Shown here piece by piece: positions 7,958 through 16,070 of a stretch of DNA of 36,837 nucleotides. The translations under genes and the position numbers were made by a program. How positions within the stretch are numbered: the first letter of the stretch is position 1; each line of letters opens with the position of its first letter. Source of the stretch: JANYJJ01 sp043749975 (GTDB lineage: Bacteria > Pseudomonadota > Gammaproteobacteria > Burkholderiales > Burkholderiaceae_C); NCBI GenBank assembly GCA_043749975.1, contig JAYVCL010000295.1, positions 1-36,837 on the forward strand, given 5' to 3'. The notes below the pieces were generated by a model. That model made no database searches. It was not told the DNA's origin and saw only the letters and a program-made list of their open reading frames with translations.

Positions 7958-10387
7958 CTACCCCCGCTGCGGCTCAATGTTCCATATCTGCCGCGCATAT
8001 TCCCGAATCGTTCGGTCGGACGAGAAGCTGCCCATGCCGGCCACATTGGCGATGGCGCACGCGGCCCAGGCGCCGCATTGGCGGTACAGCGCATCGACGC
8101 GCGACTGCGTTTGCACATAGGCCGCGTAGTCGGCCAGCAGCAAGTAGGTGTCGCCGCCCCACAGCAGCGAATCGACCAGGCCCCGGTAGCGCGCCGGTTC
8201 GTCGGGCGAGAACACGCCGCCGCTGATCGCGTCGAGCGCCGCCTTGAGCTGCGGGTTGCCTTCGTAGTAACGCATCGGCTGGTAGCCGCCTTGCTTGCAC
8301 GCGAGCACCTCGGGGGTCTTGAGGCCGAAGATGAAGATGTTGTCGTCGCCGACGTGCTGGCGGATTTCGATGTTGGCCCCGTCATCGGTGCCGATCGTCA
8401 GCGCGCCGTTCAGCGCCAGCTTCATGTTGCCGGTGCCCGAGGCCTCGGTGCCGGCGGTCGAGATCTGCTCCGACAGGTCGGCGCCGGGCATGATGACCTC
8501 GGCCACCGAGACGCCGTAGTTCGGCACGAAAACCACCTTCAGGCGATCGCCGATGCGCGGGTCGTGGTTGACCCGCGTGCCCACGTCGTGGATCAGCCGG
8601 ATGATGCTTTTCGCGGTGGCATACGACGACGCCGCCTTGCCGGCGAAGATCACCGTGCGTGGCACCCAGTCGGCAGCCGGATCGGCCAGGATCGCCTGGT
8701 AGCGCGTGACCACGTGCAGCAGGTTGAGCAGTTGGCGCTTGTACTCGTGGATGCGTTTGACCTGCACGTCGAACAGGCTGGCGGGGTCGACCTGCAGCCC
8801 GGTGGCGCGGGCGATGCAGGCCGCCAGGCGCTGCTTGTTGGCGCGCTTGATGGCCATGAATTCGGCCTGCAGCGACGGCTGCGTCTTCAGCGCCGCCAGC
8901 CCCTGCAACTGGTCGAGGTCGAGCCGCCAGCCGGTGCCCAGCGTGCGGTCGAGCAGCCCGGCCAGCCCGGGGTTGGCCTGCGCCAGCCAGCGCCGCGGCG
9001 TGACGCCGTTGGTCATGTTGACGAAGCGATCGGGCCACAGGCTGGCGAAGTCGGCAAAGATGGTCTGCACCAGCAGTTCGGAGTGGAGCGCCGAGACGCC
9101 GTTGACCTTGTGGCTGCCGACGATCGACAGGTGCGCCATGCGCACGCGCCGTTCGCCGTGCTCGTCGATCAGCGACAACCGGCCCAGAAACGCCAGGTCG
9201 CCGGGGCGGTGGCGGGCCGCCAGCTCCAGAAATTCCTGGTTGATGCGGAAGATGATTTCAAGGTGGCGCGGCAGCACGTGCTGCAGCAGCGCCACCGGCC
9301 AGGTCTCCAGCGCCTCGGGCATCAGGGTGTGGTTGGTGTAGCTGAAGACACGCTGGCAGATCGCCCATGCCGGTGCCCAGGGCAGGGCGTGCTCGTCGCA
9401 CAGCAGGCGCATCAGCTCGGCCACGCCGATGGCGGGGTGGGTGTCGTTGAGGTGGATCGCCACGCGCTCGGCCAGGTTGGCCAGCGTGGTGTGTTCTTCG
9501 AGATGGCGCTTGACGATGTCTTGCATCGAGGCGGCCACGAAGAAGTATTCCTGGCGCAGGCGCAGCTCGCGCCCGGCCGGCGTGCTGTCGTTCGGGTACA
9601 GCACCCAGGAGATGTTCTCGTACTCGTTTTTCACGCCCGCCGCGCGCGCGTAGTCGCCGGTGTTGAAGGCGTGCAGGTCGATGTGGGCGGGGGCCGACGC
9701 CTTCCACAAACGCAGCGTGCTGACCTTGTCGGTGCCGTGGCCGGGCACCACCATGTCGAAGGCCTTGGCGAGCACCTCGCCGGCCGGGCGCCAGACGGTT
9801 CGCTCGCCGTGGTGTTCGACCCAGCCGCCGAAGCGCACCGGGTAGCTGGTGCCCAGGCGCGCAAACTCCCAGGCGGTGCCGTTTTCGAGCCAGGGGTCGG
9901 GGTACTCGACCTGGCAGCCTTGCTGAATCTCCTGCGCGAACATGCCGTATTCGTAGCGGATGCCGTAGCCGAACGAAGGCAGCCCCAGCGTGGCCATCGA
10001 ATCCAGAAAACAGGCCGCCAGCCGGCCCAGGCCGCCGTTGCCCAGGGCGGCATCGGCCTCGTGCTCGGCCACGTCTTCCAGGCGCGCGGCGTGGGCCGCC
10101 ACGGCAGCAGACGCCGCCTCGCCCAGGTCGAGTGCGGCCAGCGCATTCGACAGCGTGCGCCCGATCAGGAATTCCATCGACAGGTAATACACGCGGCGGG
10201 CCTTGTCGCGCCGCTCCAGCGATTGGGTTTGCACCCAGCGCCTGGACAGTTGCTCGCGCGCCAGCAGCGCGGTGGCCTGCATCAGGTCGGACGCGCTGGC
10301 CTCGGCGGGAGCGACCCCGACGGTTTGCAGCAGGTGGCAGTCCAGCGCCGAAGCCAGGTCGGTGCGGTGCGGGTCGGGTCGGGACAT
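7958..10387 (-). CDS. glgP: Glycogen phosphorylase
   Basis: This 809-residue GT35 enzyme removes glucose from glycogen chain ends as glucose-1-phosphate. The family blocks are complete: RRVYYLSMEFLIGRTL, DAALGNGGLGRLAACFLDS, GYGIRYEYGMFAQ, FNTGDYARA, LNDTHPAIGVAELMR, FDVQVKRIHEYKRQLLN. The pyridoxal-phosphate region is EASGTGNMKLALNGALTIG, with the PLP lysine at Lys656 counted from the chosen start. Two in-frame ATGs are possible, at 10396 and 10387. The AAGGAA before them is too close to the first but well spaced (8 bases) for the second, so 10387 is used. It is the first minus-strand gene of the glycogen locus, divergent from glgC; the toxin-antitoxin promoter begins about 30 bases after its stop. 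Confidence 0.97.
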   Translation of the reverse strand: MSRPDPHRTDLASALDCHLLQTVGVAPAEASASDLMQATALLAREQLSRRWVQTQSLERRDKARRVYYLSMEFLIGRTLSNALAALDLGEAASAAVAAHAARLEDVAEHEADAALGNGGLGRLAACFLDSMATLGLPSFGYGIRYEYGMFAQEIQQGCQVEYPDPWLENGTAWEFARLGTSYPVRFGGWVEHHGERTVWRPAGEVLAKAFDMVVPGHGTDKVSTLRLWKASAPAHIDLHAFNTGDYARAAGVKNEYENISWVLYPNDSTPAGRELRLRQEYFFVAASMQDIVKRHLEEHTTLANLAERVAIHLNDTHPAIGVAELMRLLCDEHALPWAPAWAICQRVFSYTNHTLMPEALETWPVALLQHVLPRHLEIIFRINQEFLELAARHRPGDLAFLGRLSLIDEHGERRVRMAHLSIVGSHKVNGVSALHSELLVQTIFADFASLWPDRFVNMTNGVTPRRWLAQANPGLAGLLDRTLGTGWRLDLDQLQGLAALKTQPSLQAEFMAIKRANKQRLAACIARATGLQVDPASLFDVQVKRIHEYKRQLLNLLHVVTRYQAILADPAADWVPRTVIFAGKAASSYATAKSIIRLIHDVGTRVNHDPRIGDRLKVVFVPNYGVSVAEVIMPGADLSEQISTAGTEASGTGNMKLALNGALTIGTDDGANIEIRQHVGDDNIFIFGLKTPEVLACKQGGYQPMRYYEGNPQLKAALDAISGGVFSPDEPARYRGLVDSLLWGGDTYLLLADYAAYVQTQSRVDALYRQCGAWAACAIANVAGMGSFSSDRTIREYARQIWNIEPQRG

Positions 10388-10465
10388 CACGGGCATTTCC
10401 TTTGTACTGCAATGGGGGCGGCGCGCCGAGTTTGTAGCACGGGACAGTGCAGCCTCCCGGCCTGC

Positions 10466-10492
10466 GCCGAAGCATCGGCGGGTCGCTTCGGC
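10466..10492. promoter_or_regulatory. Inverted repeat in the glgP-glgC divergent promoter region
   Basis: GCCGAAGC (10466-10473) and GCTTCGGC (10485-10492) are perfect 8-base arms around an 11-base loop. The site lies in the roughly 250-base gap between the divergent glgP and glgC starts. It could be a protein-binding operator or a leader hairpin acting on either side. No -10/-35 pair in this gap is convincing enough to call. Confidence 0.4.
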
Positions 10493-10597
10493 TGGACAAG
10501 GTCAGCGTGGGTTTTACCCGGTTTCAGCGCCGTTGCCGCGCCGCAGAATGGCAGTCTGGCCTGGCGGGCGGCGCGCTTGCGCAAGGCCCGTGCCGAC

Positions 10598-10621
10598 CAA
10601 CCTGCACATGCAACCTGCACA
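10598..10621 (+). repeat. Direct repeat just upstream of glgC
   Basis: The 11-base unit CAACCTGCACA occurs at 10598-10608 and again at 10611-10621, two bases apart, ending a few bases before the glgC ribosome binding site. Centres are 13 bases apart. It may be a regulator half-site pair or chance; nothing in the sequence identifies a binding protein. Confidence 0.4.
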
Positions 10622-10637
10622 CGCAACGGGAGTCAAC

Positions 10638-11906
10638 ATGCAATCGAACGACCTCGCCCTGAACCTGGACCTGCCGAAGCGCACGGTGGCGCTGGTGCTT
10701 GCCGGCGGGCGCGGCAGCCGGCTGCTCCATTTGACCGACCGGCGGGCCAAGCCGGCGGTGTACTTCGGCGGCAAGTTCCGCATCGTCGATTTCGCGCTGT
10801 CGAACTGCCTGAACTCCGGCATCCGGCGCATCGGCGTGATCACGCAGTACAAGTCGCACAGCCTGCTGCGCCACCTGCAACGCGGCTGGGCGTTTCTGAA
10901 AAGCGAGATGAACGAGTTCGTCGACCTGCTACCGGCGCAGCAGCGCCTGGACGAGGAAACCTGGTACCGCGGCACCGCCGACGCCGTCTACCAGAACCAG
11001 GACATTTTGGAAGGCTACGACGCCGACTACGTGCTGGTGCTGGCCGGCGACCACATCTACAAGATGAACTACGCGCTGATGCTGGCCGACCACGTGGCCA
11101 AGGGGCGCCCCTGCACGGTCGGTTGCATCGAAGTGCCGCGCTCCGAGGCCAGCGCTTTCGGCGTGATGGCGGTGGACGCCAGCGGTCTGATCACCGAATT
11201 TGTCGAGAAGCCGGCCGATCCGCCGTGCATGCTGGGCCAGCCCGACAAATCGCTGGCCAGCATGGGCATCTACATCTTCGACGCCAAGTACCTGCGCGAC
11301 GAACTGGTGCGCGACATCGCCGACCCCGGATCGACGCACGACTTCGGCAAAGACATCATCCCGCGCGCGGTGCGCAATCGCTGCGCGGTGGCGCACCCGT
11401 TCGGGCGGAGTTGCGTTTCGATGAAGCCCGGCCAAGACCCGTACTGGCGCGACGTGGGCACGATCGACGCGTACTGGGACGCCAACATCGACCTCACCGC
11501 CACCGACCCGATGCTCAACCTGTACGACACGCGCTGGCCGATCTGGACCTACCAGCCGCAGCTCCCGCCGGCCAAGTTCGTGCACAACCAGGAAGACCGG
11601 CGCGGCATGGCGATCGAGTCGATGGTCTCGGGTGGCAGCATCATTTCGGGCCGTGTGTTTCGCTCGGTGCTGTTTTCGAGCGTGCGGGTGCATTCGTACG
11701 CCAGCGTCGACTTGTCGGTGCTGCTGCCCGAGGTGCAGGTCGGGCGCAACGTGCGCTTGAATCGCACGGTGATCGACCGCGGTTGCGTGATTCCCGACGG
11801 CATGGTGATCGGCGAAGACGCGGCCAGCGACGCGCTGCGTTTTTACCGCACCGAAAGCGGCATCACGCTGGTCACGCCGTCGATGCTGGCGCAACTCGGC
11901 ACCTGA
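10638..11906 (+). CDS. glgC: Glucose-1-phosphate adenylyltransferase (ADP-glucose pyrophosphorylase)
   Basis: This 422-residue enzyme makes ADP-glucose from ATP and glucose-1-phosphate, the committed and usually allosterically controlled step of bacterial glycogen synthesis. The nucleotidyltransferase domain carries LAGGRGSRL (21-29), RAKPAVYFGG (36-45), WYRGTADAVYQN (109-120), LAGDHIYKMNY (135-145) and FVEKP (188-192). The C-terminal part is the left-handed beta-helix (VSGGSIISGRVFRSVLFSSV). The ATG at 10638 is preceded by CGGGAGTCAAC, a fair ribosome binding site. Length fits the family. It starts the divergent glgC-glgA operon. Confidence 0.97.
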   Translation: MQSNDLALNLDLPKRTVALVLAGGRGSRLLHLTDRRAKPAVYFGGKFRIVDFALSNCLNSGIRRIGVITQYKSHSLLRHLQRGWAFLKSEMNEFVDLLPAQQRLDEETWYRGTADAVYQNQDILEGYDADYVLVLAGDHIYKMNYALMLADHVAKGRPCTVGCIEVPRSEASAFGVMAVDASGLITEFVEKPADPPCMLGQPDKSLASMGIYIFDAKYLRDELVRDIADPGSTHDFGKDIIPRAVRNRCAVAHPFGRSCVSMKPGQDPYWRDVGTIDAYWDANIDLTATDPMLNLYDTRWPIWTYQPQLPPAKFVHNQEDRRGMAIESMVSGGSIISGRVFRSVLFSSVRVHSYASVDLSVLLPEVQVGRNVRLNRTVIDRGCVIPDGMVIGEDAASDALRFYRTESGITLVTPSMLAQLGT

Positions 11907-11928
11907 CGCGACGGATCAAGATTCACGC

Positions 11929-13395
11929 ATGAAAGTACTGCAGGTCGCTGCCGAGATTTTTCCGCTGGTCAAGACCGGCGGCCTGGCCGATGTGCTGGGC
12001 GCGTTGCCGCAGGCGCTGCGGCTGGCGGGTGCCGACGTGCGCCTGCTGTTGCCCGGCCTGCCCGCCATTGCCGACGCCGTGCTGCACCAGAAGCGGGTCT
12101 GCGAGCTGGGCCCGCAGTTCGGGGCTGGGCGCATCACGCTGCGCCTGGGCCAGATGCCCTACAGCCACCTGCCGGTGTACGTGATCGACGCGCCCTATCT
12201 GTACCGCCGCCCGGGCAGCCCGTACCAGGCCAGCGACGGCACCGAGTGGGCCGACAACCTGAACCGCTTTGCGCTGCTCGGCTGGGTGGCGGCGCACCTG
12301 GCCGCGGGCGAGCTCGACCCGCCGTGGGCACCCGACATCCTGCATGCACACGACTGGCATGCCGGCATGGCCTGCGCCTACCTCGCCGCGCACCCGATGC
12401 GCAGCGCCCGCTCGGTCTACACGGTGCACAACCTGGCGTTCCAGGGCCTGTTCCCGTCGGGCGACTTTCACCTGCTCGGGCTGCCGTCGCACTTCATGCA
12501 ATCGCACGGCGTCGAATTTCATTCGCAGTTGTCGTTCATGAAAGCCGGCCTGAAGTACGCGCAGCGCGTCACCACGGTCAGCCCGAACTACGCGCTCGAG
12601 ATCGCCACCCACGAGTTCGGCTTCGGCCTGGACGGCGTGATTCGCGGCCGCGGGCGCGATGTGTCGGGCATCCTGAACGGCGTCGACCCCGAGGTGTGGA
12701 ACCCGCAAACCGACAGCGGCCTGGTGGCGCGTTACAGCGCCGATGAACTCGGCGGCAAGGCCCGCTGCAAGGCGGCCTTGCAGGCTGAGTTGGGCCTGGC
12801 GGCGCAGCCTGATGCGCCGCTGTTCGGCGTGGTCAGCCGCCTGACCGCGCAAAAGGGACTCGACCTGGTGCTGGCCGCAATGCCCGGCCTGCTGCAACGC
12901 GGCGGCCAGCTTGCCGTGCAAGGCACGGGCGAGCCGGCTTTGGAGGCCGCCTTTGTCGCCGCGGCGCAGGCACAAGCCGGCCGTGTGGCCGTGCGCATCG
13001 GCTACGACGAGGCGCTGGCGCACCGGCTGATCGCCGGGGCCGACTCGATCCTGGTGCCGTCGCGCTTCGAGCCCTGCGGCCTGACCCAGCTCTACGGCCT
13101 GCGCTACGGCACGCTGCCGGTGGTGCGCCGCGTCGGCGGCCTGGCCGACACCGTGGTCGACGCCAGCGACGAAGCCGTGCGCCAGGACAGCGCCACCGGC
13201 TTCAGCTTCGATGCCGCCACACCCGCTGCGCTGGACGCCGCGCTGGCGCGCGCTGCGCTGGCGTATGCCCAGCCTGCGCGCTGGCGGCAACTGATGCTGC
13301 GCGCGATGGCGCAGGACTTTTCATGGACCGGCGCGGCGGGCCGCTACATGGCGCTGTACCGAGCGCTGGCGGCGGCAGGCACCAGCGCGCGGTAA
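11929..13395 (+). CDS. glgA: Glycogen synthase (ADP-glucose type)
   Basis: This 488-residue GT5 enzyme extends alpha-1,4-glucan from ADP-glucose. The N-terminal ADP-glucose-binding motif is FPLVKTGGLADVLGALP (Lys15), followed by DILHAHDWHAGMA and VYTVHNLAFQGLFP. The C-terminal domain has GVVSRLTAQKGLDLV and SRFEPCGLTQLYGLRYGTLP, the retaining-glycosyltransferase acidic motif region. The start is 22 bases after glgC, so the two are very likely cotranscribed. It ends only 6 bases from the convergent GAF gene, leaving no room for a separate terminator. Confidence 0.97.
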   Translation: MKVLQVAAEIFPLVKTGGLADVLGALPQALRLAGADVRLLLPGLPAIADAVLHQKRVCELGPQFGAGRITLRLGQMPYSHLPVYVIDAPYLYRRPGSPYQASDGTEWADNLNRFALLGWVAAHLAAGELDPPWAPDILHAHDWHAGMACAYLAAHPMRSARSVYTVHNLAFQGLFPSGDFHLLGLPSHFMQSHGVEFHSQLSFMKAGLKYAQRVTTVSPNYALEIATHEFGFGLDGVIRGRGRDVSGILNGVDPEVWNPQTDSGLVARYSADELGGKARCKAALQAELGLAAQPDAPLFGVVSRLTAQKGLDLVLAAMPGLLQRGGQLAVQGTGEPALEAAFVAAAQAQAGRVAVRIGYDEALAHRLIAGADSILVPSRFEPCGLTQLYGLRYGTLPVVRRVGGLADTVVDASDEAVRQDSATGFSFDAATPAALDAALARAALAYAQPARWRQLMLRAMAQDFSWTGAAGRYMALYRALAAAGTSAR

Positions 13396-13401
13396 AGCGG
13401 C

Positions 13402-14085
13402 TCAGCGCCGCCTGTCTTGGCTGCTGCGTGCCGGTGGCAGCATCGGCGCCATCGGCAATGAAGGCGAGTTCCACAGCGCCGGGTCGTTGGCCGCAGCCAT
13501 CAACATCGCCAACTTGGCGACATGGGCGCGCAGTTCGACAACTTCATCCGCGCGCCAGGTGCGCACCGCGTCGGTCTGCTCGCAACAAATCACACCGTGG
13601 ATGCGCCCATTCAGCATGAAGGCCGCGTCGAGCGTGGACAAGACCCCGTGGCGAAGCAGGTAGCTGTCGCGCATGGCTTGCAGGTGGGGGTCGTGCAGCG
13701 CGTCGTTGCTGACGTACACACCCTCGCTGACCAGCGCGCCGAAGTAGTCGCGAAATTCCGCCTGCTCGAGCCGGCTTTGTTCCGTCACCAGTTCGCCGCC
13801 GGCGCTCTTGGCGGCAAAGCACAGCAAGCCCAGCTTGTCCGCATGCCCGTCGAAACGCCACAGGCTGACACGCGAACACCGGTTGCGCTGCACGATCACA
13901 TCGATGAACGCCGAGAGCGCCTGCTTGCGATTGATCTTGCGTGAAACGAAGTCGGCGCTGATGGCGTGCATCTGCGCCGTTGCGGAGGCCTGGGGTTTGT
14001 TCACGCGATCAGTATCCGACGAAAGCGCGGGCTTGCTCAAGCGGGCCGGCGCGATTGCGCGAACGCTGCGAACCACGCCACGCAT
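13402..14085 (-). CDS. GAF-domain protein
   Basis: Up to 227 residues. Residues about 40-205 form a GAF domain, starting at the helix ISADFVSRKINRKQALSAFI and including RVSLWRFDGHADKLGLLCFA, GVYVSNDALHDPHLQAM and GRIHGVICCEQTDAVRTW. GAF domains bind small molecules or act as sensors; no output domain is present, so the partner is unknown. The start is uncertain. The ATG at 14085 overlaps the acetoacetate-CoA ligase gene by 49 bases; a GTG at 14007 or an ATG at 13971 would avoid the overlap, and none has a good ribosome binding site. It is the last gene of the binding-protein/ligase operon and may be translationally coupled to it. Confidence 0.8.
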   Translation of the reverse strand: MRGVVRSVRAIAPARLSKPALSSDTDRVNKPQASATAQMHAISADFVSRKINRKQALSAFIDVIVQRNRCSRVSLWRFDGHADKLGLLCFAAKSAGGELVTEQSRLEQAEFRDYFGALVSEGVYVSNDALHDPHLQAMRDSYLLRHGVLSTLDAAFMLNGRIHGVICCEQTDAVRTWRADEVVELRAHVAKLAMLMAAANDPALWNSPSLPMAPMLPPARSSQDRRR

Positions 14086-16070
14086 TGCGCCGCGTTGCCA
14101 GCGCCCGCCATCGCATCGGGGTTGAACACCTGCGCGGCCGGCGCGCCCATCAACAGTTTCTTGACCGGCAGTTCCATCTTCTTGCCCGACAGCGTGCGCG
14201 GAACGGCGCTGACCTGGAAGATGTCGTTCGGCACATGGCGGGCCGAGAGCGCGGTCTTGATGCTGTGCTTGAGCCGCTTCGTCAGCGCATCGTCCAGCAC
14301 CAGGCCGTCGCGCAGCACCACGAACAGCGGCATGTAGCTGTCGCGTCCCAGATATTCCAGGTCGACCACCAGGCTGTCGATCACCTCGGGCATCGCCTCG
14401 ACCGCACGGTACAACTCGGCCGTGCCCATGCGGATGCCGTGGCGGTTGATGGTGGCGTCGCTGCGGCCGTAGATGATCGCGCCGCCGCGCGCGGTGATGC
14501 GAATCCAGTCGCCGTGACGCCAGACATTCGGGTACATGTCGAAGTAGCTGTCGCGGTAGCGCTGGTTTTCTGTGTCGCCCCAGAAATACAGCGGCATCGA
14601 AGGCATCGGCTTGATGCAGACCAGCTCGCCCACTTCATCGACCAGCGGCTCGCCCTGCTCGCTCCAGGCTTGCACCGCCGCGCCCAGGCAACGGCACTGC
14701 ATTTCGCCCTCCACCACCGGCAGCGTGACCATGCCGGCCACGAACGCGCCTGCGAAATCGGTGCCGCCGGAGATCGGGTTCAGCCACATCGGCTTGGCGT
14801 CGACCTGCGGCATCTGCGCAGCCACCCAGCGGTAGCACTCCACGCTCAGCGGCGACCCGGTGGAGCCCAGCGCGCGCAGGTGCGACAGGTCGGCGTGTTG
14901 GGCAGGTTCGAGGCCGGCCTTCAGGCAGCTTGCGTAGAACGCCGCGCCGGCTCCGAAAAAAGTGACTTTCGCAGCCGCTGCAAAGCGCCACAGCACCGAC
15001 CAGTCGGGCTGCCCCACCAGCCCGCCGGGATTGCCGTCGAACACGCACACGGTGGTGCCGCCCAGCAGCGCGCCGACCTGCGAGTTCCACATGATCCAGC
15101 CGGTCGAGCTGTACCAGTGAAAGCGGTCGCCGGTCTGCACGCTGGGGCCTAGGTTGTTGTGCAGGGCGCCGCCTTTCAGCGCCTCGACCATCACGCCGCC
15201 ATGGCCGTGCACGATGGCCTTGGGCAGGCCGGTGGTGCCACTGGAATACACGACCCACAACGGGTGGTCGAACGGCAGCCAGACGGGCTCGAAGCGGGCT
15301 TCATCGGAGGTGAACCCGGCAAAGTCGTGCACGCGGCGTTGCGGGGCCGCCAGCAGCGCCGAATCGGCCGCGTCGTCCAGGTACTTCAGCAGCAGCACAT
15401 CGCGCACGCTCGGCAGTTCGTCGAGCAGGCCGCGCAACACGGCCATGCGGTCGTGACGGGTGCCGCCGTACTGGTAGCCGTCGCAGGCGATCAAGACCTT
15501 GGGTGCGATCTGTTGAAAGCGGTCGAGCACGGCCACCGGCCCCATGTCGGGCGAGCACACCGACCACACCGCGCCCACGCTGGCGCAGGCCAGAAACGCG
15601 ACGATGGCGTGCGGCGTGTTGGGCAAGAAAGCGCAGACGCGGTCGCCCGGCTGCACGCCCAGGCGCTGCAGGTTCGCGGCCAGCGAAGCGACCTGCCGGC
15701 GCAGTTGCGGCCAGCTCATTTCCTGCATTTCGCCGCGCGCTTGCAGGGCCTCGTTCTGGAACACGATGGCCGGGTGGCCGGCGGCGTGCGCCGCGTCGGC
15801 ATGGCCAAACACCTGCTGCGCGTAGTTGACCTGCGCGCCCTCGAACCAACGCGCACCCGGCATCACCTCTTGCGCCAGCACCTGGCGATGCGGCGTGGGC
15901 GACCGCACGCCGAAGTAGTCCCACACCGAGCCCCAGAACGCGTTCAGATCGCTCACCGACCAGCGCCACAGCGCGTCGTAGCCTTCGGTGGTCGACGCGT
16001 CGAAATGCAGGCCGCGGGTGTCGGCGAGCCAGCGGGTGTAGCGCAGGATTTGCGGTTCGGGCAGGGTCAT
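14037..16070 (-). CDS. Acetoacetate-CoA ligase (acetoacetyl-CoA synthetase)
   Basis: This 677-residue ANL-superfamily enzyme activates acetoacetate, or a close short-chain acid, to its CoA thioester through an acyl-AMP step. The phosphate-binding loop is VVYSSGTTGLPKAIVHGHGG (residues 274-293). Further motifs are FHWYSSTGWIMWNSQVG, LGSTGSPLSVECY and YGRSDATINRHGIRMGTAEL. The C-terminal Lys motif is RTLSGKKMELPVKKLL. The acetoacetyl-CoA synthetase subfamily is favoured by the N-terminal block (LNAFWGSVWDYFGV, EVMPGARWFEGAQVNYA) and the length of about 650-680. It overlaps the upstream binding-protein gene by 4 bases (ATGA), so coupling is likely. Substrate specificity is inferred from subfamily only. 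Confidence 0.9.
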   Translation of the reverse strand: MTLPEPQILRYTRWLADTRGLHFDASTTEGYDALWRWSVSDLNAFWGSVWDYFGVRSPTPHRQVLAQEVMPGARWFEGAQVNYAQQVFGHADAAHAAGHPAIVFQNEALQARGEMQEMSWPQLRRQVASLAANLQRLGVQPGDRVCAFLPNTPHAIVAFLACASVGAVWSVCSPDMGPVAVLDRFQQIAPKVLIACDGYQYGGTRHDRMAVLRGLLDELPSVRDVLLLKYLDDAADSALLAAPQRRVHDFAGFTSDEARFEPVWLPFDHPLWVVYSSGTTGLPKAIVHGHGGVMVEALKGGALHNNLGPSVQTGDRFHWYSSTGWIMWNSQVGALLGGTTVCVFDGNPGGLVGQPDWSVLWRFAAAAKVTFFGAGAAFYASCLKAGLEPAQHADLSHLRALGSTGSPLSVECYRWVAAQMPQVDAKPMWLNPISGGTDFAGAFVAGMVTLPVVEGEMQCRCLGAAVQAWSEQGEPLVDEVGELVCIKPMPSMPLYFWGDTENQRYRDSYFDMYPNVWRHGDWIRITARGGAIIYGRSDATINRHGIRMGTAELYRAVEAMPEVIDSLVVDLEYLGRDSYMPLFVVLRDGLVLDDALTKRLKHSIKTALSARHVPNDIFQVSAVPRTLSGKKMELPVKKLLMGAPAAQVFNPDAMAGAGNAAQCVAWFAAFAQSRRPA

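Noticed and set aside
8078..11932. A very long plus-strand open frame (over 1,200 codons) antisense to glgP and running through glgC
   Set aside because: It is opposite glgP and out of frame with glgC, both strongly supported by family motifs. Its translation is rich in Arg, Gln, His, Val and Gly without any family motif, as expected from GC-rich antisense reading.
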